Shown here one piece after another: positions 1-10,225 of a stretch of 64,000 nt of DNA. Made by a program: the position numbers and the translations under genes. Source of the stretch: Aradus depressus (Eukaryota > Arthropoda > Insecta > Hemiptera > Aradidae). The notes beneath the pieces were generated by a model. That model had not been told where the DNA came from and ran no database searches. It was given only the letters and a program-made list of their open reading frames with translations. The first letter of the stretch is position 1, and each line of letters starts with the position of its first letter. The DNA is taken from contig OY759214.1 of the NCBI GenBank assembly GCA_963662175.1, positions 16,120,001 through 16,184,000 on the forward strand, given 5' to 3'.

Positions 1-344
1 TTAACTTCCTCTACTAAAATTTCTAAGTTTGTTCCTTTTTCTATTTCTACAGTTTGAACCTTTCTCTCTTTGCTCTTATTTTCAATATTTTCTACATTAC
101 TTTGATCTTCTATATTCTCTATACTATTATCACATCTTTCGATTACACTTAGATTTCTTTCGGAATTGCCTACGCTCCTACTTAAATTTTCCCTCACATT
201 TTCTATGTCTTTTCTACTTTCGTTAATCATCCTACTTAATATTTGATTCTGTTCGTCAATCTTACTACTTAAATTTGCTAACTGCTGGGTCATTAATTCC
301 ATGAATCTATCCATCTTGTCTGATTGCTCTTTAGTGAGCTTCAT
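1..344 (-). CDS. Partial coiled-coil protein, open at the left window edge
   Basis: An uninterrupted frame of 114 codons starts at the ATG at 344-342 and runs off the left edge without a stop. The protein begins MKLTKEQSDKMDRFMEL and is rich in Q, N, E, K, L and I with heptad-like spacing (for example LANLSSKIDEQNQILSRMI), so it is probably a coiled coil. There is no signal peptide or membrane segment. Gag-like proteins of insect LTR retrotransposons often start with such a coiled coil, so this may be the start of a retroelement running leftwards, but no matrix, capsid or zinc knuckle is in view. The start is the first ATG after in-frame stops upstream. The gag assignment is inference. Confidence 0.5.
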   Translation of the reverse strand, partial: MKLTKEQSDKMDRFMELMTQQLANLSSKIDEQNQILSRMINESRKDIENVRENLSRSVGNSERNLSVIERCDNSIENIEDQSNVENIENKSKERKVQTVEIEKGTNLEILVEEV

Positions 345-1161
345 CTTAAATAATAACTTTAATATCTCGAATTCAAACAAAAAAAATTATCAATATGACT
401 GTAAAAAAAAATGTTGGTTCAATATTTTTATATGTATATAAACAAAAATTCATGTAGTATATTCCCCTCTCTCCAAACGGAACTCAAATCTCCTCATGGC
501 CTTGTTTTTCTTGATTTTAAATAAATGCATCTTTTAGGCATATTTACTCTTTATTAAAAAAATATTTCGGTGACTCTATGCGAGTTATTTATTGGTCAAA
601 GAATGCAAAAATAAAAAAAAACAAGAAATTATCCTCACAAGGAGATGCCATAATGAAAGGTTTTTTATTAAATATATTTACTTGTTGCCTTTCACAATAA
701 ATTAAAAAATGAATAAAATTTTGAATAATAAAAAAAAATTTAAGTTAATTAACTCTATAATTTTAAAAATAAAATAATCTACCATATGGTTGAGTGAAGC
801 TCTTAAAAAAATGAAAAGCATATGTTATAAATAACTCTGTAAAATTTTCAAACTACGTTACTTGCACCAATCCAAAAATCCAAAAGTCTCCCGGTGTGAT
901 TCTGAAAATTAAGATTATTAAATATTGTGTCCCGATAACGATTGGCGCTTATCTCAAAGGTGTTGATTCGCAAGGCCTATGAGTTTTGAAATGTGAATTT
1001 CATTGAGAGAGATTTTGGGGAATTAAAAAGAAATTAAAACATGGTTATGAATTTACAAAAATTGGAAAAATTTATTTATAATTTGCTGATCAGCCATTTA
1101 AAAAAAAAATATAAAGGTTACTCACGTTCATGACGCCATTGAACTAAATTAAAAATTAACA
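345..1161. other. AT-rich DNA with no recognised gene
   Basis: This holds long A and T runs and no frame I can recognise. If the minus-strand segment to the left is a retroelement gag, its leader or LTR should lie here, but I found no clear primer-binding site or LTR boundary. Confidence 0.4.
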
Positions 1162-2170
1162 TTATTTACATACAAATATTAAACAAAAAAAATTTACATC
1201 CTCCATCAGTTCGCCTCTTTTCAATGTTACTTTACATTCTATTCCACTTTCCACCACTTTTTCAAGAGTTATAACTTTTAAATTAGACACCTCGGAACAC
1301 AGGTTTGTCCTATACAAAGACTGGAGGACAACTGCCTTACACCTTCGAAATGGTAGCTTGATATTGTCTTTCCGTCGCTGTTTTGTTTTCTTGAACTTGA
1401 TAATTTTCAACTTTACAAAGTTTTTTTGCGTCTTCTTCCTTCGTTTCTTTTTCTTCTTTCTTATTAAATATTCTTTTAATTTTCTGCGGTTTTGATTTTC
1501 AATTGGACTCCTACTTTTTTCAAAAACAGTATTCAAACTTCGGTGAAATACACTTTCGGATCATTCTACAGCCTTGGATTGGATCCGTCCTCTATGATTG
1601 GATCATTTTTGGAACAGGCTTCCTTTTCAAAATTTTGAGCTGGCTTTTCTTTCTGATGTGGGCAGTTTTTCTCTTCTTTTTCTTCTTTAATCTTTTCTTA
1701 ATAATTAACTGTCTTTTCCTAAAAATTTTCACAACTTTCTACCGACTCGTTTTTTAATTATTGACCTTTTCTTAATTTTGCTTATATTTTCCTGAAATTT
1801 TCTTCATTCTTCTTCTTTTAGCTGTTTCATTTTGTTTCTGGGTGCTAAATTAATCCCTTCTGAAAATTTAGTTTCCTTTTGAAGTCGGTGGTTCTTGTAA
1901 TCATTATTTAAAATGTTTGTTGATGACTGTAAGGTTAGGCCTAAAACTACCTTTTCTTCCTTTTGAAGTTATTCTTCCTTTCTTCTTAAACTTGTTTTGT
2001 TCTTCAGATTTCCATTTTCTTTTCTTCTTTCTTAATTTTCTTTCTTCTTTTACTTTGATTTCGTCTTATATATCGTGGCTAATAAATCCGTTGCCTTGGC
2101 AACGGGCTTGTTTATATTACACATCATCCATCAGTCCCTCTCCGGTGTCTGTGAGATCCGCTCTGAAATA
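1162..2170. other. Low-complexity Lys/Glu-type open frames, probably a decayed sequence
   Basis: The minus strand carries a 124-codon frame (1536-1162) dominated by K and R. The plus strand is correspondingly T- and C-rich and gives F/L-rich frames that are compositional shadows. The last 40 residues of the minus frame are more protein-like, but I recognise no family. Probably a degenerate coding sequence or simple compositional bias. Confidence 0.3.
2088..2105. promoter_or_regulatory. 18-bp palindrome resembling an RFX X-box
   Basis: CCGTTGCC-TT-GGCAACGG is a perfect 8-bp inverted repeat around TT. Its core GTTGCCTTGGCAAC matches the palindromic X-box bound by RFX factors except for the central dinucleotide (TT instead of AT). 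No promoter or transcript is visible beside it, so binding is only a suggestion. Confidence 0.3.
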
Positions 2171-2195
2171 ACACATCTTTATGAGCGCTATTTTT

Positions 2196-2260
2196 TACTT
2201 CCTCAGATATACGTAGTATAGAGGAAGTTATAGCTTCAATGAAAAGTATTTCGGATATTC
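2196..2260 (+). repeat. Repeat A, terminal fragment
   Basis: The stretch from CTTCCTCAG through the hairpin-like ATACGTAGTATAG to GAGGAAGTTAT matches the hairpin end of repeat A seen at 9882, 40678 and 49440. The sequence decays quickly after it. Confidence 0.6.
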
Positions 2261-2467
2261 GGATTAATGAAAAAAAAAAATTTTAAAAACATATTTTCTT
2301 CCCAATTTCTGAATCTTTTGGTTAACGAACTTGATGTTCATTTTTACAAGGATGATTTTTGTGCGAAGTTCGAAAAAAATTGAAATCATTTAATAGTTGT
2401 AAGGAGTCGGGTACAAAACATAAAATTCTGCGTTCGATTATTTTATTTGGAAAAAGTGCGTCAAAAA

Positions 2468-2623
2468 CGCCTTAAGCGGATATGGTAGAAGGGGGACCTG
2501 CTCCAGGACTAGCCTGGACTCTTCGGTCATGTAGCTCAGCAGTACAACCACGCACTTGACACTGCACAACTTATCGCAGTTGTAATGGCAAACGTTATTC
2601 CGTTGTAAATAAAATAAATAAAT
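2468..2623 (+). mobile_element. Jockey-B family, 3' end only
   Basis: This is the last few codons and 3' untranslated region of the same non-LTR family as 45860-46430 and 11812-12175. The shared sequence includes GGACCTGCTCCAGGACTAG, the CTCAGCAGTACA motif and an AATAAA-rich tail. Only about 155 bp are present, as expected for severe 5' truncation during target-primed reverse transcription. Confidence 0.7.
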
Positions 2624-3012
2624 TGTTGTAAAAGCTCTTTTATGATGAAATACTTTTTTAAAGCTAAAAAGCTGTTGAAAGAAAATAATAACTTTTGAGG
2701 AATTTGATTAAAATGATTTCACAGTTAGTCGAATTTGTTTAAAACGAATTCACCATTAGACAGATTGGTTTTAGACAAATTTTCCGTTGGATGAATTCAC
2801 CGTTAAACGAATTTCTTTTAGGCGAATTTAGAAATTCTGGCGGGACACTTGAAGAGTTGTCTGCCGTCATTAAGAGCTAGGGAAGTGAACTGGAGGTGAT
2901 CATTTTTTAATGGTTTTATTTTAGGAAACCGTCAACATTAAATAGGGGAATATATTGTAGGAGCTAGTGTATACATCTAGGGACCTAAGCATCTAATGCT
3001 CTTATCCCTTCC
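2624..3012. other. No gene recognised; ends in a repeat B fragment
   Basis: AT-rich spacer. From about 2950 it matches part of repeat B (the CTCTTATCCCTTCCCTG motif also at 19639 and 45817), which runs directly into a SINE-1 copy. Confidence 0.4.
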
Positions 3013-3211
3013 CTGTTCACTCTACTGAGGGAGTCCTAAATTTTGCCTACTCTGGTTTAGTAGGAGTACCTGACATCGCACAGGCTTAACGTCCAATCCG
3101 AAGGTCGGCGTGCTCAATGTTTTTACTTCCCGCATAAAAAATCACCAGGGTTTTGATCCCACGATCTTGAGTTTATTAGGCACAGTATCTATGAGCTACC
3201 GGCGCCCTCTA
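3013..3211 (-). mobile_element. SINE-1 copy, old and 3'-truncated
   Basis: Minus-strand copy of the tRNA-derived SINE-1. It ends at GAGCTACCGGCGCCCTC, the reverse complement of the tRNA-like 5' end, and contains GGAGTCCTAAATTTTGCCTA. The 3' part with the tail is missing, and the B-box region has several substitutions. Confidence 0.75.
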
Positions 3212-3639
3212 TACTAGGAGTTAGTCAATTCTATAAAATGTAAGATATACTGAGGGAAGACAATGGAGCACTGGATAATGTTGCTGCTATCAGCTTGGCT
3301 ATTTGCATACTATGTATGACTACAGTGCTGAGAACAGTACTATCATGTGTGTGTTCAGGCTGACTATCTGCACTGACTACCCAGTTAGGCCAGGCTCGTT
3401 ACAGTCGGTCCCACCTACTTAAGCAGCAGACACTACCCCGGCAGTTTAGCCCACCACATTAAACAACCACCCGTAATTCTATACTCATTGTAAAGTCAAA
3501 TGACATTTAAAAAGAGAAAAAAAAAAGGAGATACCATCCTAACTTTTTTGCATGTTTCTGAATTTAAACTAATTTAAATTCAACAGGAATTTCAATTTTT
3601 TTCTTATTTATTCTTTCATTTTATCAGAGGGGTCTCAAC
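3212..3639. other. No gene recognised
   Basis: Moderately AT-rich unique-looking sequence. I see no open frame with recognisable homology and no clear repeat. Confidence 0.4.
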
Positions 3640-3945
3640 TCTAATTTATCCTAATAACTGCCGATGATATGAATGTATGGACACAAAACATAGTATGAGG
3701 TTTTAGAAGCCATTATGAAAGCCACATATTGAGTTTTAGACCAAACATTCGATTGGCTTGGAGGGAGAGCGAAAACGTAATTGATCAATTCGTACTGGGG
3801 AAGTACATAAAAGATGATTTACCGACGTCTTTTTATTTTATAGCCTGTGAAAAAGTAAATTCAGTTTCAAGCCCCAAATCCAATCTTCACCATCGAAAAA
3901 ATGATCAAAACGTATTCAGGGGACCTTAAAATGGATTTTCGCAGG
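3640..3945 (+). repeat. Repeat A, distal half
   Basis: Runs from AATAACTGCCGATG through the GAGAGCGAAAACGTAATTGA block and CTGGGGAAGTACAT to an extension ending near 3945 (ATTCAGTTTCAAGCC, CAATCTTCACC). The same extension follows the repeat at 5083-5300, which helps define the far end of the family. Confidence 0.65.
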
Positions 3946-4538
3946 ACTACTATACTTCCTTATATTATGGGTATAAAAAACTAACAAATCTTCGAAAACC
4001 TCCTGAGAAATTCCAGTAATGAGGACCGGAATGGTACGTATTAGTTTCATGCTGCAGAGGAGCAACCTCTGAGTTGGTGTCATGTTGAACCAGTTATGTT
4101 GGTGTAACCTAACTTTTTTTTTTTTATTTGGTGCTCCTGTTCCCCTGAGGGGGTCGGTCACATCACTCTATCTTCGTTGGAGAATGGGTAACCTTCTCCA
4201 GTTTATTTATTTACAATATACAATATTATATATGATGCGTGGCCGTTTTTCGTTTTCGGTGCTTTACACCAAGTGAGCTCGGGATCTTGTCGGGCGTTTT
4301 TTCTGCCTGCTTCCCTAAGCCGGGGGCAGCCGCCGCAGCGGCGGCCGGCGGGGCCCCGGTGTAGCATAACTGGTATTGGCATTGTAATTAGGGCTGTGGG
4401 GACATGTTGGAGATTAGTCTGTTATCGTAATTCACCTTCATCCGATTACAGTGCACCCTACCCTTCTAATCCACAACTAACATTTCCTTCCAAATATGTA
4501 CAGCGAAAATAACTATATTTAAATTAAAGTGTATATAT
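3946..4538. other. No gene recognised; contains a small GC-rich island
   Basis: AT-rich except for 4319-4360, which is almost pure G+C and carries a perfect palindrome GCCGCCGC-A-GCGGCGGC at 4329-4345. The open frames here show no recognisable domain. Confidence 0.4.
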
Positions 4539-5082
4539 ACAGGGTGATTCCCTCGTAACTTTAAAAAAAAACTTGGATGAAACTAGACCGAAAATGTAGT
4601 AGAATGCCGCCAACCGCACCTTTCTATTTCAATCCGTTGCCGAGATATTATTTTTTAAAGTTTTCGATAAAACACGTTTTGCCATCAAGTCCCACGTTTC
4701 TCAACTTTTGACCACATTTTCGGAATCAGCGTTAAATTTCCTATTAGACTAGTGTACGATCAGCTTTGAAAATTACCAACTTGGAACCGAAATAACAGCT
4801 AAAATGTTAACATTTTAGAAAAATTTATGACCTTAGATTCGATTTACATCACGTTTTTTCGCATTCAACCTTAAATTTCTCCATGAAATCGATACGAAAT
4901 CGCAAAGTTGACCATACCAATAGAAAGCCGATTAAATTTGCAAGTTTTCTAGCTCCCTGGGCGGTTGAAGCGGTCCTTGAGCGGAAAAGTAGTTGACGTG
5001 GAAGTATTTCCCGAAATTTTAATTTTTCTAAAATGTTAACGTTTTAGCTGTTATTTCGGTTCCAAGTTGGTAATTTTCAAAG
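4539..5082. mobile_element. Candidate MITE with 62-bp near-perfect inverted repeats
   Basis: The arms 4764-4825 and 5021-5082 are reverse complements over 62 bp with one mismatch, enclosing about 195 bp. The sequence before the left arm starts with TACAGGGTGATTCC, which resembles the ends of insect DNA transposons, so the unit may extend left to about 4539. No transposase frame is present. The right arm abuts repeat A directly. Superfamily unknown. Confidence 0.55.
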
Positions 5083-5300
5083 TATGAGGATTCAGAAGTC
5101 CTTGAGTAAGACAGCTATTAATGTTCAAACAAATCGAGATCAGTTTTATGAGCAAACACGTCATTGATTAATTTGGGCTGGGAATGTACATAGCCAGTGA
5201 TTCATCGATGACTTTTTATTTTGCAGATGTGAAAAAATAACGAAATTCAGTTTCAAACCACAAATACAATCTTCACACATCCATATCTTCTTTAAAAAAT
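5083..5300 (+). repeat. Repeat A, distal half
   Basis: Matches the distal part of repeat A from TATGAGGATTCAGAAGTCC through GTGATTCATCGATGACTTTT to CAATCTTCACA. It follows the inverted-repeat element without a gap. Confidence 0.6.
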
Positions 5301-5524
5301 CTTCTCTAAATTCTGGCTCTCACAAAATTGAAGACATTTCGATGTCATTAGGTTTTAAGTTCCCAAGACATCAACAATGGGATGGTCCTGTAATAAAGGT
5401 GTAAGGAAAAATTGCAAAGTTTTAAGTACGGATACTTATGGTCTCTTAAACCTTATTGAAGAACTTTGTAAAAGATCATTGCGAGCATCAAGGCTTTTTA
5501 TATTTTTTTTTTACAACATTAAGC

Positions 5525-5812
5525 ATTCACTAAGAGTAGTAAGACTGGGACCAAAATCGCTGGTTCGAAACCCAGCCGAGGCCCTTAGTTTTTTTATCTG
5601 GGAGATGGAAAAACCTTCACCACGCTGTTCTTCCGATGAGGTGTTAAGGGGTGGTCCCGAGACTGAACGATGTCAGAAACTCGTTAAAGACCCCTACCCT
5701 AGGTGAATAAACCTAAGTAGGCATAATTTAGGACTTCCACAGTAGAGTCGGGCTCATGCCCACCAGAGCGGAAGAGCACTCTGGTAGTAGGCGATGTGCC
5801 TTGTAATTAAAT
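5525..5812 (+). mobile_element. SINE-1 copy
   Basis: Plus-strand SINE-1 with a degenerate tRNA head, a good B box (GGTTCGAAACCC near 5562), the body (GTCCCGAG...CGTTAAAGACCC) and GAGTCGGGCTCATG...GGTAGTAGGCGATG. The 3' tail is missing. Sequence drift indicates an old copy. Confidence 0.75.
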
Positions 5813-5835
5813 TGTGGGTTATGAGAGGGGCTAGG

Positions 5836-6360
5836 CATAAAAATTGTTCTAGCTCATTGACGGATGGTCGGATTGTCATGAAATTTCACATGTAGTATTC
5901 TTAATAGCCAATTGAAAAATAGGGTGTGTGAGGTCTCAAAATACTTAAGGGGAGGGGGGTTGTGGGGGAGGGCCTATGAATAAATATAGTGCTAGCTCAT
6001 AAACTGAAGGTCGGATCGTGAGGAAATATCACATGTAGTATTCCTAAGACCCAATTGAGATATAGAGTATCTGGCGTCACGAAATTCTTAAGGTGAAGGG
6101 GGGTTGAAGGGGGGGGGGGGGGGGGGGGTTACACATAAAAATCGGTCTAGCTCATCAACGGATGATTGGATTTTAATGACATTTAACATGTAATATTCTT
6201 AAAAGCCAAGTTGGGTAAAAGGGTGTGTGACGTCTCAAAAATCTTATCGGGAGTGGAGGTTGAGCATAAAAATCGACGGATTATCGGAGTGTCATGAAAT
6301 TTTACATGTAGTCGTTTTAAAAGCAAAATTTAAAAAATAGGCTATGTGACCTATGTGCAT
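5836..6360 (+). repeat. Tandem repeat, four units of about 130-155 bp
   Basis: Four diverged units begin near 5836, 5976, 6132 and 6264. Each holds ATAAAAAT, a TCTAGCTCAT-like block, GGATGGTCGGATTGTCATGA and ACATGTAGTATTCTTA, and ends in a G-rich stretch. The third is preceded by a 20-base G run (6109-6128). No coding frame persists. Confidence 0.65.
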
Positions 6361-7127
6361 TTGCATATCAATTAAAAATCTATGTATAGATTAAATTCAA
6401 TTAAATGAATAAATAATTCTGTACTGAATAAAATGCTTATTTTTTTGGTATTATTATTAATGATATTGATACCATGCTGGGAAGTTTGCCGTGTGGACCT
6501 CAAGGGCGGCACTTAGTTAGAAATGCCACCTTTGCAGAGTCTTAATATACGGCCCAGTAATTTCCTCTGATTTAGGGTGCAAAGAGGCGAAACACTCACA
6601 TCCGAGAACCTGCTTGTTTTTTCTATATTCCGCTTCTTGTGGCCTGAGGATGGAGCCCGTGATCGCACCGAATTATCGTCATGAAAAAAGATTTCTCTAT
6701 ATAAATATAAATATATATTACTTATAATTATATGAATTATTTATGAATAGTTATTGTCTTAGAAATTTGATTTTTGTGTATCTTCCATTTTTTAAACTAT
6801 TATTTATTATTTATTTTATGTGTTAGTATTCTAAGATTTAATATCGGTTGATGTATTTAATGTGTAAGCTATTTTGACTTACTAAACTGTATCGCGGATC
6901 CAATTACCATGTTATGGTTTAACGAAAATATATATGAACTAAGGAATCACCATTCTTCATGAAGGCAACAACCTTATACTCTCTATCGTAACGGTAACGT
7001 CATTCAAGGTAAGAAGTTTTATAAAAACCACTCTTGTTGCGGTTTAAACTGGTGGTTCAACTTTCAACTCAACTAAAAACGGCGTTATCTCCTGTGACGA
7101 CAAAGAAATATTTGGAAGTTGGCTCAC
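6361..7127. other. Probable intron of the sif/TIAM-like gene; nothing else recognised
   Basis: This follows the exon's splice donor on the minus strand, so it is inferred intron. It is AT-rich. I looked on the minus strand for the continuation of the PH domain (the final helix) and did not find it. Confidence 0.45.
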
Positions 7128-7395
7128 CTGGAAGAGATAAGCATCTCCGAAGGCGGTGCTGAGACAGAAGATATAGTCTCTCTTGGGATGTTCCGGTATG
7201 GGCTGCATGATGGCACCGTCCACAATGATGAGATGTTTTGGAGCAGCCTCCACGGAACGTCCTTCTCGGGAATCGCAAGGGTAGAACAAGAGTGTGGTCC
7301 CTTTCAGACAGACCCAGTAACCCTTCCACCCTCGCTTCCTTGCCAATTCGATCTGGTGTTTCTTTCTTAGGAGCCACTTCTTAACCGAGAGGAAT
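7128..7395 (-). CDS. sif: Exon of a still life/TIAM-type Rac GEF (N-terminal PH domain)
   Basis: A 268-bp internal exon encodes 89 residues from [17 protein letters not shown] to FGDAYLFQ. On the minus strand it is bounded by a polypyrimidine acceptor ending TTTCAG and a donor CAG|GTGAG, and one base of a split codon precedes the first Phe. The residues ([34 protein letters not shown]) are those of the first PH domain of Drosophila still life and vertebrate TIAM1/2, recalled from family knowledge. That domain sits in the PH-CC-Ex unit, which directs these Rac activators to membrane and partners at synapses and cell edges. The C-terminal helix of the PH fold lies in the next exon, which I could not find. 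Outside the exon the frames are intronic and quickly lose meaning. No stops or frameshifts; it looks functional. Confidence 0.93.
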
Positions 7396-7486
7396 CTGAA
7401 AGCAGAAACATGCAAATATGTAATGAAAGAGTCAAAGTCATTAATAAATTCATTGATGGTTTAAGTCTATAATAGATAACACTTAT

Positions 7487-8090
7487 CACTTCCTCACCTA
7501 AAGAAAGTATAGTGGAAATTATGAAATCGGCCAAAAATTCGATGCGGAGTTTTCAACGGAATTTCGTGTTTTCCGACCTATAGATTTCAAATATACAAAA
7601 AAAAAGTCTGCCTGAAAGTGTGTGTGAACACAACTCCTGACAGAATGTATGTATCGACATGAAATTGTATATGTGGGCCCAGAACCCTCCAACGACAACA
7701 CCTATAGTTTAGACCACAGTTGTATAGACGACACTTACTAATTTTTAGCGGAATCGGCAGAAGGGTAGGGAGGATCAGAAAGGGCCTCAACGTAAAAACC
7801 CCAATAACTGCAGATGTAATTAATGTATCGACATGGAATTTCATAATTGAAGTTAAAACCCAATGAGCACACAACTTGTCAAATTTCAGCGATATCGGCT
7901 GGAAGGGAGAAGGGGTTCAGGGAAGGGGGCGAAATTCACAAAATAACTGCCGACGTAATGAATTGATCGACACAAAATTTAGTATGAGGATTTAAGAGCC
8001 CCTATATAAGTCAACTGTTGAATATTAGGGGAAACGATTGACTGGTTTAGGGGAGCGAAAAGTTAATTGATTAAATCGATCTAGCCGTTT
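7487..8090 (+). repeat. Repeat A, near-complete copy
   Basis: Starts at CACTTCCTCACC and runs through ATGAAATCGGCCAAAAATTCGA, GTCTGCCTGAAAGTGTGTG, several TGTATCGACATGAAAT units and CGATTGACTGGTTTAGGGGA to GTTAATTGATTAAATCG. Non-coding. It lies in the probable intron upstream of the sif-like exon. Confidence 0.7.
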
Positions 8091-8256
8091 AGTCTGTAGC
8101 CTAATAAATAACAAAACATCAATACTATTTTTTAAACACAAAACAAACAACACAGATTTTTTAATAAAAAAAAAATTTTAATCATATGAACAATCCTTTC
8201 AATCCTAACTCCTTCATATAAAAGCCAATGCTCCTTATTATGTTTCCTTCATTATG

Positions 8257-8586
8257 GTTAGGTTTTATGACTCATGCCCGGGCGAGGTCATATACCTACT
8301 ACCAGAGCGCTCTTTCGTCACTCTGGTGGACATGAGCCCGACTCTACTGGGGGAGTTCTAAATTTTGCCTACCCTAAATTTTTATTTACCTAGGGCAGGG
8401 GTCTTTAACGAGTACCTGAAATCATACAGGTTCGGGACCATCACTTAACGTCCCATCCGAAGAACGGCGTTCTTAAGTTTATTTTACCTCCCAGATCAAA
8501 TAAACTAAGGGCCTCGACCGGGTTTCGAACCCACGACCTTGAGCTCAGAAGTCAAGCACGCATACCAATGCGCTACCGGCGCCCTC
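8257..8586 (-). mobile_element. SINE-1 copy with CCTAACC-type tail
   Basis: Near full-length minus-strand SINE-1, from the tRNA-like head (reverse complement of CGGCGCCCTC at 8578-8586) to the tail, read on the minus strand as CATAAAACCTAACC. The A box, the B box (GGTTTCGAACCC on the plus strand) and the body are recognisable. Flanking CCTTCATTATG and CATTCGTTATG form an imperfect target-site duplication. Confidence 0.85.
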
Positions 8587-8915
8587 GAGTCCCATTCGTT
8601 ATGTATATTCCCATCTTAGTTCCCACAGTAGTCCTCTAGCACATGCCCTCCATTCTGCCACCCAACCTCAAAGAGCTAGAGAGCTCCTTAGTACCAGCAG
8701 TGACGGTGACATATAAATTAATGTAATTCAGTGATTAGAGAGTGTAATTTTTCCCCTCAGGACTGAGCTGTGAATGACTAAACTCAATAAATCAATCAGC
8801 AATTCTAACTTCTAATATTACTACGATATATTATTACCGATTATTATTATATTATTAAGGAATATTATTACAGAAAAATATAAATGATTCAATTCGTAAA
8901 AATATTTATATATAT
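8587..8915. other. No gene recognised
   Basis: AT-rich unique-looking spacer between a SINE-1 and an hAT-type element. Confidence 0.4.
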
Positions 8916-8923
8916 AATATATA

Positions 8924-9540
8924 CAGGGGCGTAGCCAGGATTTTGAGCAGGGGGGGAGGGCAAAGTTAGGGTACGAGGGTGGGGGGTATAGATTCCCGGG
9001 GGCACAGCCCGCAGTTTCGTTGCAGACTTTTTGTTATTAATTTGGTAGACTCGGACCTCTAGAAGCTCCCCCTGAGGTAACCACCGACTGTAATACTTAA
9101 GTTGACTTTACATGAGCAGCAAAAAAGCAAAGCCCAGTAGCAGCAAATGCACGATGTGTTTTTTGTGCTTTTAGAATTAAATTACTCACATCAAATAGCG
9201 AGCATTTGCTGCTGCTGCGCTTTGCATTTTTACTGCGCATGTAAAATCAGCTTTAAGAGTATAAAGTATATCATAAATGACGATTTTGAGCGAGGAAATG
9301 AAATGATCGAATTCATATATATTTAAATAAATGTAATATGACTTGCTTTGTACATGTACATTTATGTAACAGATGATTGCTGATTTAGGAATCAGATGCA
9401 CGGGAAATTTGAAGATCCTATTGGTAACTTGCAAGCAATCCATTTTTAATAAGAACGATTTTTTTAGTTTATTTAATTTTTATCTTTGTTTTTTGCTCTG
9501 GCCAGGGACGGGGGCGCGCGCCCCCCTGGCTACGCCCCTG
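8924..9540. mobile_element. hAT-type non-autonomous element (hAT-1), 617 bp
   Basis: The ends CAGGGGCGTAGCCAGG and CCTGGCTACGCCCCTG are perfect inverted repeats, flanked by the 8-bp duplication AATATATA (8916-8923 and 9541-9548), as the hAT superfamily produces. There is no transposase. A subterminal palindrome GGGGGCGCGCGCCCCC lies at about 9510-9526, and a CAG/CTG-rich segment at 9119-9230. The same element is inserted in the opposite orientation at 55182-55734. Confidence 0.9.
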
Positions 9541-9548
9541 AATATATA

Positions 9549-9875
9549 TCCACTTTTATTAATAACAAATTCCAAATTATTTCACAGAAAGACGAGCTAG
9601 GTCCTTAGTTAAGGTGTAAACACTTCAAGTATGAAGCTATCAAATTGAATTCATGTCAAAAATAATTGACATTTGAGCTTTCTCTGAAGCACCTCTTCTT
9701 CGTTGAACATTTTAAAATGAAGGGATGAAATATTAGAGCAATGCATAATTAGTGTCAATTCGAAATTTTGATATTTGAGAGAATACAGCAAACTCAATAA
9801 TTCCCTTAAATAATATTAGCGTCCTGTGAATTGAATGAGAAATAAACGATTAATGTCATAAAGGGTAATTTGTAC
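9549..9875. other. No gene recognised
   Basis: AT-rich spacer with no convincing open frame or repeat. Confidence 0.4.
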
Positions 9876-9881
9876 TTCCCC

Positions 9882-10195
9882 AGCGAGGTATAGGGGAAGT
9901 TATTAATCACTAGCTATACGAGGTACAGAGGAAGTTATTAATCATCAGTTATACGAGGTATAGGGGAAGTTATTAATCACCAGCTATACGAGGTATAGGG
10001 GAAGTTATTATACACCAGCTATACGAAGTATAGGGGAAGTTATTAATCACCAGCTATACGAGGTATAGGAGAAGTTATTAATCATCAGATATACGAGGTA
10101 TAGGGGAAGTTATTAATCAGTCAGGATTTAGAGTATTCAATAGAATTTCATGTTTTCCGACCACTGATTACAAATACATGAAAAAGAAAATAAAT
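9882..10195 (+). repeat. 35-bp tandem array from the hairpin end of repeat A
   Basis: Seven units of 35 bp (9882-10126) each carry the pattern CTATACGAGGTATAGGGGAA followed by GTTATTAATCACC. Units differ by one to four bases. Immediately after the array, 10127-10195 continues into normal repeat A sequence (GAATTTCATGTTTTCCGACC), so the array is an expansion of that repeat's terminal segment. Confidence 0.85.
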
Positions 10196-10225
10196 GAATT
10201 GATTTACCAACAACTGGGGTCTATT

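Noticed and set aside
6640..6700. Ribozyme-like GCCTGAGGATGGAG...CACCGAA
   Set aside because: CUGAGGA is present, but stem II does not pair and GAAA is replaced by GAAT, so I did not call a hammerhead.
7044..7415. Full 123-codon minus-strand frame as a gene
   Set aside because: Only 7128-7395 is conserved; both ends of the frame run into intron past clear AG and GT splice sites.
9882..10126. CRISPR-like array of regular repeats
   Set aside because: The 35-bp units are contiguous with no unique spacers and derive from a dispersed eukaryotic repeat.
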